64,000 bases of DNA from positions 98,337-162,336 of the forward strand of contig NZ_AOIM01000014.1 of NCBI RefSeq assembly GCF_000337575.1. Reading direction: 5' to 3'. The notes under the pieces were generated by a model, which saw nothing but the letters and a program-made list of their open reading frames with translations, had not been told where the DNA came from and ran no database searches. Origin of the DNA: Natrialba hulunbeirensis JCM 10989. GTDB lineage: Archaea; Halobacteriota; Halobacteria; Halobacteriales; Natrialbaceae. Position numbers and translations under genes: made by a program. This document shows positions 7,477 to 16,421 of the stretch, one piece after another (the first letter of the stretch is position 1; every line of letters begins with the position of its first letter).

Positions 7477-8190
7477 TCATGACTCGAGTGTGAACGGTTC
7501 GTCTGCGGCGAGCGTGTGCACTTCGGCGTCGCTCACGTCGCTCGCGAAGTCGTCGGGATCCTGTTCGATCGGTGGGAACGTATCGTAGTGCTGTGGGAAC
7601 GCGTGGTCCGCGCCGGTCCAGTCGACGGCAACGGCCGCCTGGGCCGGCCCCATCGTGAAGTGGTCGCCGATAGGGACAATGGCCGCGTCCGGTTCCAGAA
7701 TGTCGCCGATGACGTCGCGCATCTCCGAGTGCAACGCAGTGTCACCGGCGTTGTACAGCGTCGTCGCCGCTGCGTCGGTTGGCTCACCGTCCGAAATCAC
7801 GAAGCCGGCGGGCATCCCGCCGCTCGTGTCGTTTTCCGTCATGATGCCGTTCGTGTGGTCTGCGCGGACCATCGTAACGAAGGCGTCACCGCACTCGACG
7901 GTGCCACCGAGGTTCATCCCCATTCCGCCGACGGCGTCCTCGAAGCCGAACTCCTCCTCACAGTAGGAGACGAGTTCGGGCGTTGCGACGAGCGTCGCCT
8001 CGGAAAACTCGCCCGCGTGGGCGATGTGGTCTGCGTGTCCGTGCGTGAGCAGGACGTAGTCGGGCGTCTCGATATCCGACGGGTCGAGGTCCGTCTTCGG
8101 GTTATCGAAGAACGGGTCGATCAGCAGGTCGGTGTCGCCGACGGTGACGTGCCAGGTCGAGTGGCCGTGCCAGGTGAGTTCCATAGCCAT
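7477..8190 (-). CDS. UPF0173-type metal-dependent hydrolase
   Basis: This 237-residue single-domain MBL-fold protein opens with [11 protein letters not shown] and has the metal motif HGHADH at residues 50-55. A later aspartate in TLYNAGDTA and the motif FPQHYDTFP near the C-terminus are typical of UPF0173. The substrate is unknown. Two ATGs (8190 and 8184) are two codons apart. A TTAAAA box at about 8219-8225 lies at the right distance for a short leader. A longer in-frame extension is rejected because it crosses that promoter. Confidence 0.88.
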   Translation of the reverse strand: MAMELTWHGHSTWHVTVGDTDLLIDPFFDNPKTDLDPSDIETPDYVLLTHGHADHIAHAGEFSEATLVATPELVSYCEEEFGFEDAVGGMGMNLGGTVECGDAFVTMVRADHTNGIMTENDTSGGMPAGFVISDGEPTDAAATTLYNAGDTALHSEMRDVIGDILEPDAAIVPIGDHFTMGPAQAAVAVDWTGADHAFPQHYDTFPPIEQDPDDFASDVSDAEVHTLAADEPFTLES

Positions 8191-8530
8191 ACCACTCGAA
8201 CTGTTCGTCGTGTACGACTTAAAATTGGGTGCGTCGACCCGCGTTCGGGGAGCACAATCCGACCACCGAAATAAGGGTCTTTGCCCCGTGGCGACACCTG
8301 TCACCGACCAGTGAGTGAAAGCCGACAACCAGCGTCCGACACCACGAGCGTTCCCTCCAGCGAATAAACGATCCTCACTATTTATTCAGGTGCTCTCAAA
8401 TATATCGACTACCGTCTGCACGCTGACACACCGTGCAACGGTCTGACCCTCGTTAACCCGGGGTCCGATGCGGTCGACGACACGGCGACGAATGCCGTGG
8501 CGTTTTTTACCCGGCGTCCGTACGAGGTGT
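8191..8530. other. Divergent intergenic region with a 7-bp inverted repeat
   Basis: This region separates two divergent genes and should hold both promoters. GAATAAA at 8362-8368 pairs exactly with TTTATTC at 8381-8387. A T-rich box at about 8502-8508 precedes the plus-strand gene by the usual 25-30 bases. I see no coding sequence or RNA gene. Confidence 0.5.
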
Positions 8531-8794
8531 ATGCTCGCACTGACTCTCGAGGAGTTCATGCTCGAGTTGAACGACGGCGCGATCAAGAACATCGGACCGA
8601 ACAACAAGGAGGCGACCGTCAAACTATTCGATGTCGACGGCGCTGAGGCCCGCGAGTTCGGGGACAAACGTGTCAAACTCGTCTTCGACGACGAGGACGG
8701 CAACGAGGTACAGGTCTCGCTGTTCCCGGAAGACGTAGAGAAACTCGTCGAAGACATTTCGGACTTACAGGAGAACTCCGCGGTGTTCGAGTAA
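8531..8794 (+). CDS. Conserved haloarchaeal small protein
   Basis: An 87-residue acidic cytoplasmic protein made of short strands (ATVKLFDVDG, VKLVFDDEDGNEVQVSL) followed by a helix (PEDVEKLVEDISDLQ). It has no cysteine, no membrane segment and no motif I can name. The ATG at 8531 is chosen because a T-rich promoter box lies about 25 bases before it; a longer frame to 8468 is Arg-rich and unlikely. Confidence 0.7.
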   Translation: MLALTLEEFMLELNDGAIKNIGPNNKEATVKLFDVDGAEAREFGDKRVKLVFDDEDGNEVQVSLFPEDVEKLVEDISDLQENSAVFE

Positions 8795-8981
8795 CGGTTC
8801 CAACCACTGTTTCTGCTGGGTATCGCCAACGGCCAGCGATAGCGTCCGCTCGGACGAGGACCAGCAAGCTACATCCGGTCGTGACCGGTCCTACCGTCGC
8901 GTTTGCCGGACCGTCCCGGACCGTGACAGCCCGGACGCATTTCGACAACCGTTTTAGGACGAAACTGCTTGCTAGGGGTAG

Positions 8982-11207
8982 ATGGGTAATTGTATCATCT
9001 GCGGCATACCCGTTGACGGCGAAATCTGCGAGAGCCACGAGGAGGACGCAGTCTTCGAATTCGAGGGCACGTCCGCCTCGCAGCTCTCCCCCGGCCGATA
9101 CTACCGGGGCACCGTCGACGGCTACGCCGATTTCGGTGTCTTCATCGACATCGGATCACACGTTACAGGCCTGTTGCACAGAAGCGAACTCGATCAACGA
9201 CTCGAAAGTCTCGACTGGGACGCCGGGGACGACGTCTACGTCCAGGTGCTCGACGTTCGAGACAACGGCAACGTTGACCTCGGTTGGTCGATCCGCCAGC
9301 GCGAACGCGAGTTCCGCGGCAAACTAATCGAGACGGCAAACGACGAGTTCCGTCCCGAAGACTACGGTGAGGAGGGATCTGACGACGAGTCGTCGGATGC
9401 CGGTTCTGCGGCTGACTCCGGCTCTGACTCTGACTCCGACTCCGGAACCGAATCCGGCTCCAGCGCAGACACCACCGATTCCACCGCCGACGAATCAGTC
9501 GATTCGAGCGGCAGCCAGTCGGCACCCGACGCATCGAGCGCAACCGAACCCGTCGCGAACGGCAGCGGCTCCGTCGCAACCGAGTCCGCGACGACCAGCA
9601 CGTCGGCCGGTGCTGCAGAGACAGAGACAAGTGCGGATGCGGACACTGCCACCGACGCAGCTGACGTGGCTGACACAGCTGACGCCGCTGACGACGAACC
9701 CGCACTCAAGCGCACCACAGTCGACGCCATCGAAAACCAGGTCGGCAGCGTCGTCCGACTCGAGGGCGAGATCACTGGCGTCCGCCAGACCAGCGGCCCG
9801 ACCGTCTTCGAACTGCGCGACGAGTCCGGCACCGTCGAGTGCGCCGCATTCGAAGAAGCCGGCGTCCGCGCCTACCCCGATGTCGACGTCGACGACGCCG
9901 TCGCAATCGAGGGCGAGGTCGAACGCCACTACGGCGACCTGCAGGTCGAGACCGAAACGCTCGACCAGCTCGAAGACGAGGAGCGCCAGACCGTCGTCGA
10001 CCGACTCGAGAACGCACTCGAGCGCGAGGCGAGCCCGGACGACGCATCGCTGCTCGCCGAGCACGACGCGGTGGCTGCCGTCGAGGACGACCTCGTCGAC
10101 GCTGCGACCGCGATCCGCCGTGCCGTCATGGAGGCGCGCCCGGTCGTCGTCCGTCACGGCGCGACCGCAGACGGCTACGTTGCCGGTGCCGCCATCGAGC
10201 GCGCCGTGCTCCCGCTGATTCGCGAGAAGCACACCCGCGACGACGCCGAGTACCACTACTTCGAGCGCCGCCCGCTCGACGGCCGCGTCTACGACATGGA
10301 CGCCGCGACCGACGACGTCACCTCGATGCTCGAGGCACGCGAGCGCCACGGCGAGCAGTTGCCGCTCGTCGTCCTCGTCGACGCCGGCTCGACCGTCGAG
10401 TCGGTCGACGGTTACGACCTCCTTTCGCTGTACGACGCCGAGTCACTCGTCGTGGACGACAGCAACGCCGACGAGGAGGTTGCCGACGCAGTCTCCGTCG
10501 CCGTTTCGCCGTCGCTCGCCGGCGAAGACGTCTCGGACGTCACGTCGACCGCACTCTCGGCGAACATCGCCGCGCTGGTCAACGACGACGTCCGCGAGGA
10601 CGTCGAACACCTTCCGGCGATCAGTTACTGGGAGGACACCCCCGAAGCCTACACCGAGCTCGCAACCGAGGCCGGCTTCGACGAGACGGCACTCTCGGAG
10701 CGCCGCGAAGCCGTCGCACTCGAGTCCTACTACCAGTCCTACAAGGACAAGCGCGAACTCATCGCCGACCTGCTGTTCGATCACGACGGCGACCTCGCAG
10801 CCCACGTCTCCGAGCAGTTCCGCTCGAAGCTCGACACTGGGCTCGAGACGGCACGAGAGAACCTGACGACCCAATCCGTCGACGGGAACACCGTCGCCGT
10901 GCTCGATACGGCGGCGTTCACCCACCGCTACAACTTCCCGACGACGACGCTCCTGCTCGATGCGCTGCACCGACGCGAGCGCGAGGCCGACTCGTTCGTC
11001 ACCATCGGCCTCGGTGACGACGAACTACACGTCCGCGCGACCGAGTCGCTGAACGTCCGCGACCTTGGTGACGCAATCGCCGAGGCAGTTCCCGACGCTG
11101 GCGTCCACGTCGTTGGTGGCGAGGACGGCCACGTCGAGTTCCTCCCCGGCGAACGCGATGCCGTGCGTCAGGCCGCACTCGAGGCGCTCGACGCCACACT
11201 CGCATAG
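8982..11207 (+). CDS. Zinc-ribbon, S1, OB-fold and DHH-like protein (RecJ/Cdc45-related, degenerate)
   Basis: This is a 741-residue multidomain protein. Residues 4-19 form a small zinc site (C4, C7, C16, H19). An S1 RNA-binding domain covers about 37-105. A very acidic Ser/Asp-rich linker runs from about 125 to 240, followed by an OB fold (about 245-335). From about 385 a RecJ/DHH-type domain begins with VVVRHGATADGYVAGAAIERA and ends in a DHHA1-like part with GGEDGHVEFLPG. The canonical DHH triplet is replaced (LVVDDSNAD) and the first metal motif is altered. Archaeal RecJ paralogues act in replication (GAN, Cdc45-like) or RNA decay; this one may have a non-catalytic scaffold role. That is inference. 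Confidence 0.85.
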   Translation: MGNCIICGIPVDGEICESHEEDAVFEFEGTSASQLSPGRYYRGTVDGYADFGVFIDIGSHVTGLLHRSELDQRLESLDWDAGDDVYVQVLDVRDNGNVDLGWSIRQREREFRGKLIETANDEFRPEDYGEEGSDDESSDAGSAADSGSDSDSDSGTESGSSADTTDSTADESVDSSGSQSAPDASSATEPVANGSGSVATESATTSTSAGAAETETSADADTATDAADVADTADAADDEPALKRTTVDAIENQVGSVVRLEGEITGVRQTSGPTVFELRDESGTVECAAFEEAGVRAYPDVDVDDAVAIEGEVERHYGDLQVETETLDQLEDEERQTVVDRLENALEREASPDDASLLAEHDAVAAVEDDLVDAATAIRRAVMEARPVVVRHGATADGYVAGAAIERAVLPLIREKHTRDDAEYHYFERRPLDGRVYDMDAATDDVTSMLEARERHGEQLPLVVLVDAGSTVESVDGYDLLSLYDAESLVVDDSNADEEVADAVSVAVSPSLAGEDVSDVTSTALSANIAALVNDDVREDVEHLPAISYWEDTPEAYTELATEAGFDETALSERREAVALESYYQSYKDKRELIADLLFDHDGDLAAHVSEQFRSKLDTGLETARENLTTQSVDGNTVAVLDTAAFTHRYNFPTTTLLLDALHRREREADSFVTIGLGDDELHVRATESLNVRDLGDAIAEAVPDAGVHVVGGEDGHVEFLPGERDAVRQAALEALDATLA

Positions 11208-11371
11208 GCACGAACGCGGCCGGAACGCCGACGCCAGTCCACTTCCTCCCGTACCACTTTGCCGCCAGTGGTGACGCCGGCTTTCGAACGCCGTCTCCGT
11301 CGTCGCCGTCCCCCTCGCTGCCCTTCCGTCGTGTAGAAACAGTTTTCGGTTATACGACCGTCTAGGGACCA

Positions 11372-12001
11372 ATGAGCGACGATGCTGCGACCCGCTTTCG
11401 TGAGAACGCCACGGAGATCACGGTGATGGTCGTCACCGGGCTCTGGCTCGCACTGCTGTTTCTGCCGGTCGGGAGCAGCATCTGGTTGCCGGTCTTGCTG
11501 TTTGGGTACATCGTCGTTATCCCGCTGGTCGCCATTCTGTACGGCGACGAGGATGATCGCGAAACGTGGTGGGATGACTGGTGGGGCGATGACTCCTGGG
11601 AGGACTGGTGGGGATCGAACGAGAGCGAGAGTGAGAGTGAAAGCGGGAACAAGAGCAAGAACACGAACACGAACACAAAGACGAATACGAACTCGAGAGA
11701 CGAGTCTCTGGCCACTAGCCGGGAACCGAACCAAACCGGCGACCCAACCCCCGGAGCGGCCCTCGAGACGCTCCGCCAGCGGTACGCTGCCGGTGAACTC
11801 ACCGACGACCAGTTCGAGGCGAAACTCGAACGGCTACTCGAGACGGAGACGATCGAATCGGCAGACCGGTGGCAGCGTGAGCCGAGTGTTGCGGATTCAC
11901 GAGTGGACGAGCGTAATCGGCCGGAGACGGAAGGGAAGCGTGGAGGCCGTGAGGGTGAGGGGAGCTACGGCGGGCGTGAGCCTGAACGAGACCGTAACTG
12001 A
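11372..12001 (+). CDS. Two-helix membrane protein with SHOCT domain
   Basis: The 209-residue product has two transmembrane helices at about residues 15-36 and 38-57, a Trp/Asp-rich cytoplasmic stretch (WWDDWWGDD), a Ser/Glu/Asn/Lys low-complexity linker and a SHOCT motif at about 130-158 (LETLRQRYAAGELTDDQFEAKL, given in part). The tail is charged and Arg-rich. SHOCT segments are short helical oligomerisation modules at protein ends; the function is unknown. The high content of repeated Glu-Ser codons indicates recent repeat expansion. Confidence 0.82.
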   Translation: MSDDAATRFRENATEITVMVVTGLWLALLFLPVGSSIWLPVLLFGYIVVIPLVAILYGDEDDRETWWDDWWGDDSWEDWWGSNESESESESGNKSKNTNTNTKTNTNSRDESLATSREPNQTGDPTPGAALETLRQRYAAGELTDDQFEAKLERLLETETIESADRWQREPSVADSRVDERNRPETEGKRGGREGEGSYGGREPERDRN

Positions 12002-12021
12002 ACGTAACCGAACAGACCGTT

Positions 12022-12114
12022 CACAGCCGTCCACAGCCGCCCATAGCCGCTCACAACGGCCACAGCCCGCACCGACATAATCGCCTACAACCGCCCATAG
12101 CCGTCCACAACCAC
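12022..12114. repeat. Degenerate 10-bp tandem repeat (CACAGCCGTC type)
   Basis: About nine head-to-tail copies of a 10-base unit of the type CACAGCCGYC or CATAGCCGYC lie immediately after the SHOCT gene, ending about 160 bases before the regulator gene. No open frame of interest crosses it. Confidence 0.8.
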
Positions 12115-12274
12115 AAGCCAAACTGGACACCGCGTTGCAGACTACCCTTTCCCGATCCGTCAGTACCCACCAACGCAGCCTCTCCCACAGCCAACCAATA
12201 CCAGCTCGGGTTGACAAACCACCTCGTTGACAGCCACCCCGCTCACTTATCCTCGGCCGTCTGTTTTGTCCCCC

Positions 12275-12976
12275 ATGAGCGTCATCGCCGAGTTCACGAT
12301 TCCCGCCGACGCCTTCGCTCTCGGAGACACGTTCGACCGCATCAGCGAGGCAACCATCGAAGTCGAACGACTCGCAACCCACAGCCGCGAGTGGATCATG
12401 CCCTTCCTCTGGATCTCCGACTGTGATATCGACAACGTGACCGACGCACTCGAGTCCGACTCGAGCGTCGTAAAATTCGACCTCCTCGACCGGGAAGGAG
12501 ATCTCGGCTATCTCAACGTCCACTGGGCCGAGCCGGTTCAGCAACTGATCGACGAAATCGTCAACCAGCACGGGATTATGCAGGAGGCACAGGCGGCAGA
12601 CGGTCGCTGGTTTCTCAAACTCAAATTCGTAAACCAGACCGCAGTCAAGGCGTTCCAGCGCTACTTCCACGAAAAGGACCACTCCTTCGAACTGCAGCGG
12701 ATCTACGACGGCACCGCCCCGAGAGAACGCGAGTACGACCTCACGAACGAACAACGCGAGGCGCTCGTCGTCGGACTCGAGTTGGGCTACTTTGCCGTTC
12801 CTCGCGAGGCACAGATTAGCGATCTGGCTGACGAACTCGGGATTTCGACGAACGCCGTCTCACAGCGACTGCGCCGCGCGACGGCGAACCTGACGCAGAA
12901 TACGCTGGTCGTCTCGGGTGAGCGTGCTGCGACAGAGTCACTCGAGAGCGAGGGGCAGAGTGATGGGAAAGGGTGA
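12275..12976 (+). CDS. Bat/HTH-10 family transcriptional regulator
   Basis: This 233-residue protein has the architecture of haloarchaeal bacterio-opsin-activator-type regulators without a PAS domain. The N-terminal 150 residues form the usual alpha/beta domain (MSVIAEFTIPADAF onward). The C-terminal HTH-10 starts at LTNEQREALVVGLELGYFAVPRE and continues with ISDLADELGISTNAVSQRLRR, where the recognition helix is ISTNAVSQRLRRA. The ATG at 12275 has a TTATCC box about 27 bases upstream. Target genes are not evident; it stands alone. Confidence 0.88.
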   Translation: MSVIAEFTIPADAFALGDTFDRISEATIEVERLATHSREWIMPFLWISDCDIDNVTDALESDSSVVKFDLLDREGDLGYLNVHWAEPVQQLIDEIVNQHGIMQEAQAADGRWFLKLKFVNQTAVKAFQRYFHEKDHSFELQRIYDGTAPREREYDLTNEQREALVVGLELGYFAVPREAQISDLADELGISTNAVSQRLRRATANLTQNTLVVSGERAATESLESEGQSDGKG

Positions 12977-13057
12977 GATAGCAACCGATACCGGAAGGCT
13001 GCCTGGGTTTGTGCTCCTGGCGAACGGAGACGTAGCTCCACCGGCGGAGCCGACGTG

Positions 13058-13066
13058 ATATAAAGA
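13058..13066 (+). promoter_or_regulatory. TATA box of the zinc-ribbon gene
   Basis: GATATAAAG lies about 26 bases before the expected transcription start and about 30 bases before the ATG at 13092, consistent with a leaderless transcript. It supports the longer of two possible starts of that gene. Confidence 0.6.
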
Positions 13067-13091
13067 GACTCACGTTCAAAGGGATAGCCGG

Positions 13092-13445
13092 ATGCCCGTC
13101 CAGGTCCCCTCTTTTACTGTGCCATCCAGAACGCCATCGGAGTCCACGTCCTCGTCTGCGTCTGCGGCCGACCCAGACCAACAGGACGCGGAACAGACGA
13201 ACTCGCAGGAGCGAGAGCGTTCGGCGAAACAGGGTGAGAACAAGTCACAGACCAACTCGATGCCGGAGATCGAGGTACAAGCGGGGGACCAAGCAGAGAC
13301 GGGAAAGCGGAAAGTTGCGGTCATCTGCACTGACTGTCAGACGGCGTACGCGGCCGAGAAGTGGCCCGACGGCAAGACGCGCCTGATCGGCCGACCGGCG
13401 GGCTGTCAGTGTGGGTCGACGGAGTTCGACGAAATCATGGACTGA
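13092..13445 (+). CDS. Small zinc-ribbon protein
   Basis: A 117-residue protein with a hydrophilic Ser/Gln/Glu-rich N-terminal half and a C-terminal zinc site made of CTDC (about residues 79-82) and CQC near residue 105. It ends with STEFDEIMD. The first ATG fits the TATA box at 13058; an internal ATG at 13260 would leave only the 61-residue zinc domain, and this alternative cannot be excluded. The function is unknown. It lies 87 bases upstream of Elp3 on the same strand. Confidence 0.65.
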   Translation: MPVQVPSFTVPSRTPSESTSSSASAADPDQQDAEQTNSQERERSAKQGENKSQTNSMPEIEVQAGDQAETGKRKVAVICTDCQTAYAAEKWPDGKTRLIGRPAGCQCGSTEFDEIMD

Positions 13446-13532
13446 GCCGAACTCAAAACAGAGACTGTCAACCGCGAGCGCGTGGTAGGGAGTCCGACAC
13501 GCTTATTCACGCTGCGCGACGAACATCGTGTA

Positions 13533-15200
13533 GTGAGTACCGAGACGCCCGACCACGAGCCGACCGAAACCGAGGCGTTCCAGCAGGTCTGTGAGACGCT
13601 CGTCGAGCGGATTCTCGCCGGCGAGGTCGAACGCGACGAGGTCGAGAAGGCCAAACTCGAGGCCTGTTCGGAACACTCCGCGCCGAAGGTGCCGAAGAAC
13701 TCGGAGCTGCTTGATTACGCGCCACAGGAACACCGCGAGGATTTAGAATCGGTGCTCCAGCGCAAGCCCGTTCGCACCGCCTCGGGCGTCTCACCGGTTG
13801 CGATCATGACGTCGCCCGAGCGGTGTCCCCACGGGAAGTGTCTCTACTGTCCCGGCGGCCCCGACTCGGAGTTTTCCTCCTCCCAGAGCTATACCGGGAA
13901 CGAACCCGCAGCCGCCCGCGGCGTCCAGAACGACTACGACCCGTACGGCCAGGTGACGCTGCGACTCGAGCAGCTCCGGGAGATTGGCCACCCGATCGAC
14001 AAGGTCGAACTCATCCTGATGGGCGGGACGATGACCGCCCGCAGCCACGACTACCAGGAGTGGTTCGTCAAGCGCGCCCTGGAGGCGATGAACGACTACG
14101 ACGTCGACAAGGAGCCCGAGCCGGCGGAGGGCGTCAGCTTCGCGGAGGATCCCGAGGAGTACGAGTGGAGGTACCTCGAGGACGTGATCGCGGAGAACGA
14201 GACCGGCACCGTCCGCAACATCGGAACGACGTTCGAGACGAAGCCCGACTGGTGTGATCCCGAGCAGATCGACCGCATGCTCGATCTTGGCGGCACGAAA
14301 GTCGAGGTCGGCGTCCAGACGACCTACGAGCGGATCAACCGGGAGATGCACCGCGGCCACGGCGCGCAGGCGTCGATCGACGCCAACCAGCGACTCCGGG
14401 ACTCGGCGTTCAAGGTCGGCTTTCATATGATGCCCGGCCAGCCGGGGATGAGCAAGGAGATGTGTCTGGAGGACTTCCGGCGCATCTTCGAAGAAGAGCA
14501 GTGGAAGCCGGACTACCTGAAGATTTACCCGACGCTCATCGTCCGCGGGACAGCGACCTACGACTGGTGGCACGAGGGCGAGTACGATCCCCTGGACAAC
14601 GACGAGGCCGCCGATCTGGTCGCCGAGATCAAGGATATGATTCCGCGCTACACGCGACTCCAGCGCGTCCAGCGGGACATTCCGGCGGACTTCATCGACG
14701 CCGGCGTCTGGAAGTCGAACCTCCGCCAGCTCGCTCGCAAGCGCATGGACGAACACGACTGGACCTGCGAGTGCATCCGCTGTCGCGAGGTCGGGATGAA
14801 CGACGCCGAACCGAACGAGGTCGAACTCGACGTTATGACCTACGACGCTTGCGGCGGGACGGAACACTTCATTTCCTTCGAGGACTTCGAGCAGGACCTC
14901 CTGATCGGCTTCTGCCGACTCCGGTTCCCGAACGATCCCGTGCGACCGGAACTCGAGAACACCGCGCTCATTCGCGAACTCCACGTCTACGGCTCCGAGG
15001 TCACGATGGGCGAGGAGGGCGAATCAGGGCAGCACCAGCATCAGGGCTACGGCCGCCGCCTGATGGAGCGCGCAGAGGACCTTGCAGCCGACGCGGGCTA
15101 CGACAAGGTCAGCGTCATCTCGGGTATCGGTGCGCGGGAGTACTACCGGAACAAGCTCGGCTATCATCAGGACGGGCCGTACGTGAGCAAGCGGCTCTGA
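13533..15200 (+). CDS. elp3: Elp3 tRNA uridine(34) acetyltransferase / radical SAM enzyme
   Basis: A GTG start at 13533 gives 555 residues. The radical-SAM cluster motif CPHGKCLYC is at about residues 98-106, the central barrel follows, then a zinc-binding cysteine group (CECIRCREVG), and a C-terminal GNAT domain with the acetyl-CoA signature QGYGRRLMERAEDLA and the ending AREYYRNKLGY. Archaeal Elp3 modifies the wobble uridine of certain tRNAs at C5 without other Elongator subunits. The GTG is chosen because the sequence from VSTETP onward is family-like, while the 17 codons before it are not. Confidence 0.96.
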   Translation: MSTETPDHEPTETEAFQQVCETLVERILAGEVERDEVEKAKLEACSEHSAPKVPKNSELLDYAPQEHREDLESVLQRKPVRTASGVSPVAIMTSPERCPHGKCLYCPGGPDSEFSSSQSYTGNEPAAARGVQNDYDPYGQVTLRLEQLREIGHPIDKVELILMGGTMTARSHDYQEWFVKRALEAMNDYDVDKEPEPAEGVSFAEDPEEYEWRYLEDVIAENETGTVRNIGTTFETKPDWCDPEQIDRMLDLGGTKVEVGVQTTYERINREMHRGHGAQASIDANQRLRDSAFKVGFHMMPGQPGMSKEMCLEDFRRIFEEEQWKPDYLKIYPTLIVRGTATYDWWHEGEYDPLDNDEAADLVAEIKDMIPRYTRLQRVQRDIPADFIDAGVWKSNLRQLARKRMDEHDWTCECIRCREVGMNDAEPNEVELDVMTYDACGGTEHFISFEDFEQDLLIGFCRLRFPNDPVRPELENTALIRELHVYGSEVTMGEEGESGQHQHQGYGRRLMERAEDLAADAGYDKVSVISGIGAREYYRNKLGYHQDGPYVSKRL

Positions 15201-15340
15201 GTGCGATCAGGCGGACTTCTCCGGACTCGTACCAGTAACTAGTCGTACGGTTTCTGATCCAGCATAATGACTGAAGTTGAGTAGGGCAGTTCGCTCAGTA
15301 CAGACCAAGCACACATCGATCACTACGGATGGTTTTCGCC

Positions 15341-15583
15341 CTAAGCTCCTGCACCAGATACTCTCTTCCATAATAGATAAAATAGCAAGAGAATAATCTG
15401 GGCCACCAGTGGAGTCACAATACTATCAAAAGTAAGCACCCCAACTATTCCGAGTGTGAAAATTCCGACGCCAAGTGTGATTGCTCCCACTAGCGATTTT
15501 CCATATATTTCATTTATAGCGTAACCAGAAATAGCCGACTGTCCAATCAAGAATGCAGGGGCACCAATTCCAATAGCAACCAT
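15341..15583 (-). CDS. Small hydrophobic membrane protein, AT-rich
   Basis: An 80-residue, strongly hydrophobic protein with two or three membrane helices (GIGAPAFLIGQSAISGYA, LVGAITLGVGIFTLGIVGVL, and LVAQIILLLFYLLW) and a short basic C-terminus. Codon use and base composition are clearly AT-richer than the Elp3 side. No family is recognised. It lies in the AT-rich patch left of the TnpB element, which suggests acquired DNA. Confidence 0.55.
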   Translation of the reverse strand: MVAIGIGAPAFLIGQSAISGYAINEIYGKSLVGAITLGVGIFTLGIVGVLTFDSIVTPLVAQIILLLFYLLWKRVSGAGA

Positions 15584-15773
15584 ACTAATTATATTCTATG
15601 TTGACATAAATATCTTGTCCCTCACTCAGAAGTATATTCTGTAGAGAGAGGATTGAAAGATTATTCGGAGGTAAGCGGTCAGCCCGCAGCGCGAATGTGG
15701 CACGGAATCTGGTTTGATTTACATGGGCCGATGATCGCCCAGTGCAAGTGATACTCGAATCAGGAGGTAGATG

Positions 15774-16157
15774 TCAAGCGATGTTGTTCTCTGGCAGTAA
15801 ACGACGAAGTGTTTCTAAAGATATGCCAAGAATAGCAGCAATTCCAATCGCCGTTATTGATACCATTAGTTCTCTCCCGAGTTCCCAGTAGTCTGCAACA
15901 TGTTGAACGACAAGTGGAACAAGCGCTCCTGCCGTAAGAACAGATAACACAGTGACTGTAGCGACTTTGATCCTACGGTCAGCAGGCACAGAGTACACTA
16001 TTCTACCACCAATTAGGGCTACCACACCGAGTCCAAGTGTGAACACAAATATGAGGGGGTCAGACAGTACGTAGAAGGCTAAGAGTACTGTTGCAATGAT
16101 GCACCAGATCGATAACTTGGTCACGGCTGCTCGTGACGAGTCAGAGTGAGTGTTCAT
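15774..16157 (-). CDS. Four-helix membrane protein, AT-rich
   Basis: This 127-residue protein has about four predicted membrane helices (residues 16-40, 42-56, 64-84 and 95-115) and a short cytoplasmic C-terminus ending LRRLLPENNIA. No motif is recognised. Base composition matches the neighbouring 80-residue membrane protein and differs from the surrounding chromosome. The start ATG at 16157 is preceded by an AT-rich stretch with possible TATA elements. The left end of the TnpB element begins a little over 100 bases further on. Confidence 0.55.
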   Translation of the reverse strand: MNTHSDSSRAAVTKLSIWCIIATVLLAFYVLSDPLIFVFTLGLGVVALIGGRIVYSVPADRRIKVATVTVLSVLTAGALVPLVVQHVADYWELGRELMVSITAIGIAAILGISLETLRRLLPENNIA

Positions 16158-16301
16158 ATTTAATATCTAACACTCAACTAGAAATACTTTTTGACACTAC
16201 GTTCACACAGGTGTGGTGTGTGGATAGTTCACCGCTTTTGGTGTGGTAAAGATGTGGTCGGTGTGCTGCACCACCTCTCTATCTTCTTACAGCGAGAGAA
16301 T

Positions 16302-16319
16302 CCCGGCGTTTACGCCGGG
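16302..16319 (+). repeat. Left-end hairpin of the TnpB element
   Basis: CCCGGCG TTTA CGCCGGG is a perfect 7-bp stem with a four-base loop. Such subterminal hairpins are recognised by Y1 transposases of the IS200/IS605 family. The loop and inner stem match the right-end hairpin. Confidence 0.7.
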
Positions 16320-16421
16320 CGTGAATCGCGTCACTCAACTCCACAATCCACCGCTCGGTGGCAAACCGGATATTCCACCGTAATCCACACCATTAAGTTG
16401 GTTTGTCTACATAGGCTATGT

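Noticed and set aside
9839-11017. Long Arg-rich plus-strand frame inside the DHH-like gene
   Set aside because: It lies in a second frame of a strongly supported 741-codon gene; the product is almost pure Arg/Pro/Gly and arises from the G+C-rich third positions.
13791-14984. 397-codon minus-strand frame opposite elp3
   Set aside because: It is the complement of a well-conserved gene and has no recognisable domain; long antisense frames are common at this base composition.
15690-15755. Short frame MWHGIWFDLHG in the AT-rich patch
   Set aside because: Only 18 codons, ribosome-binding word too far away, no homology recognised.
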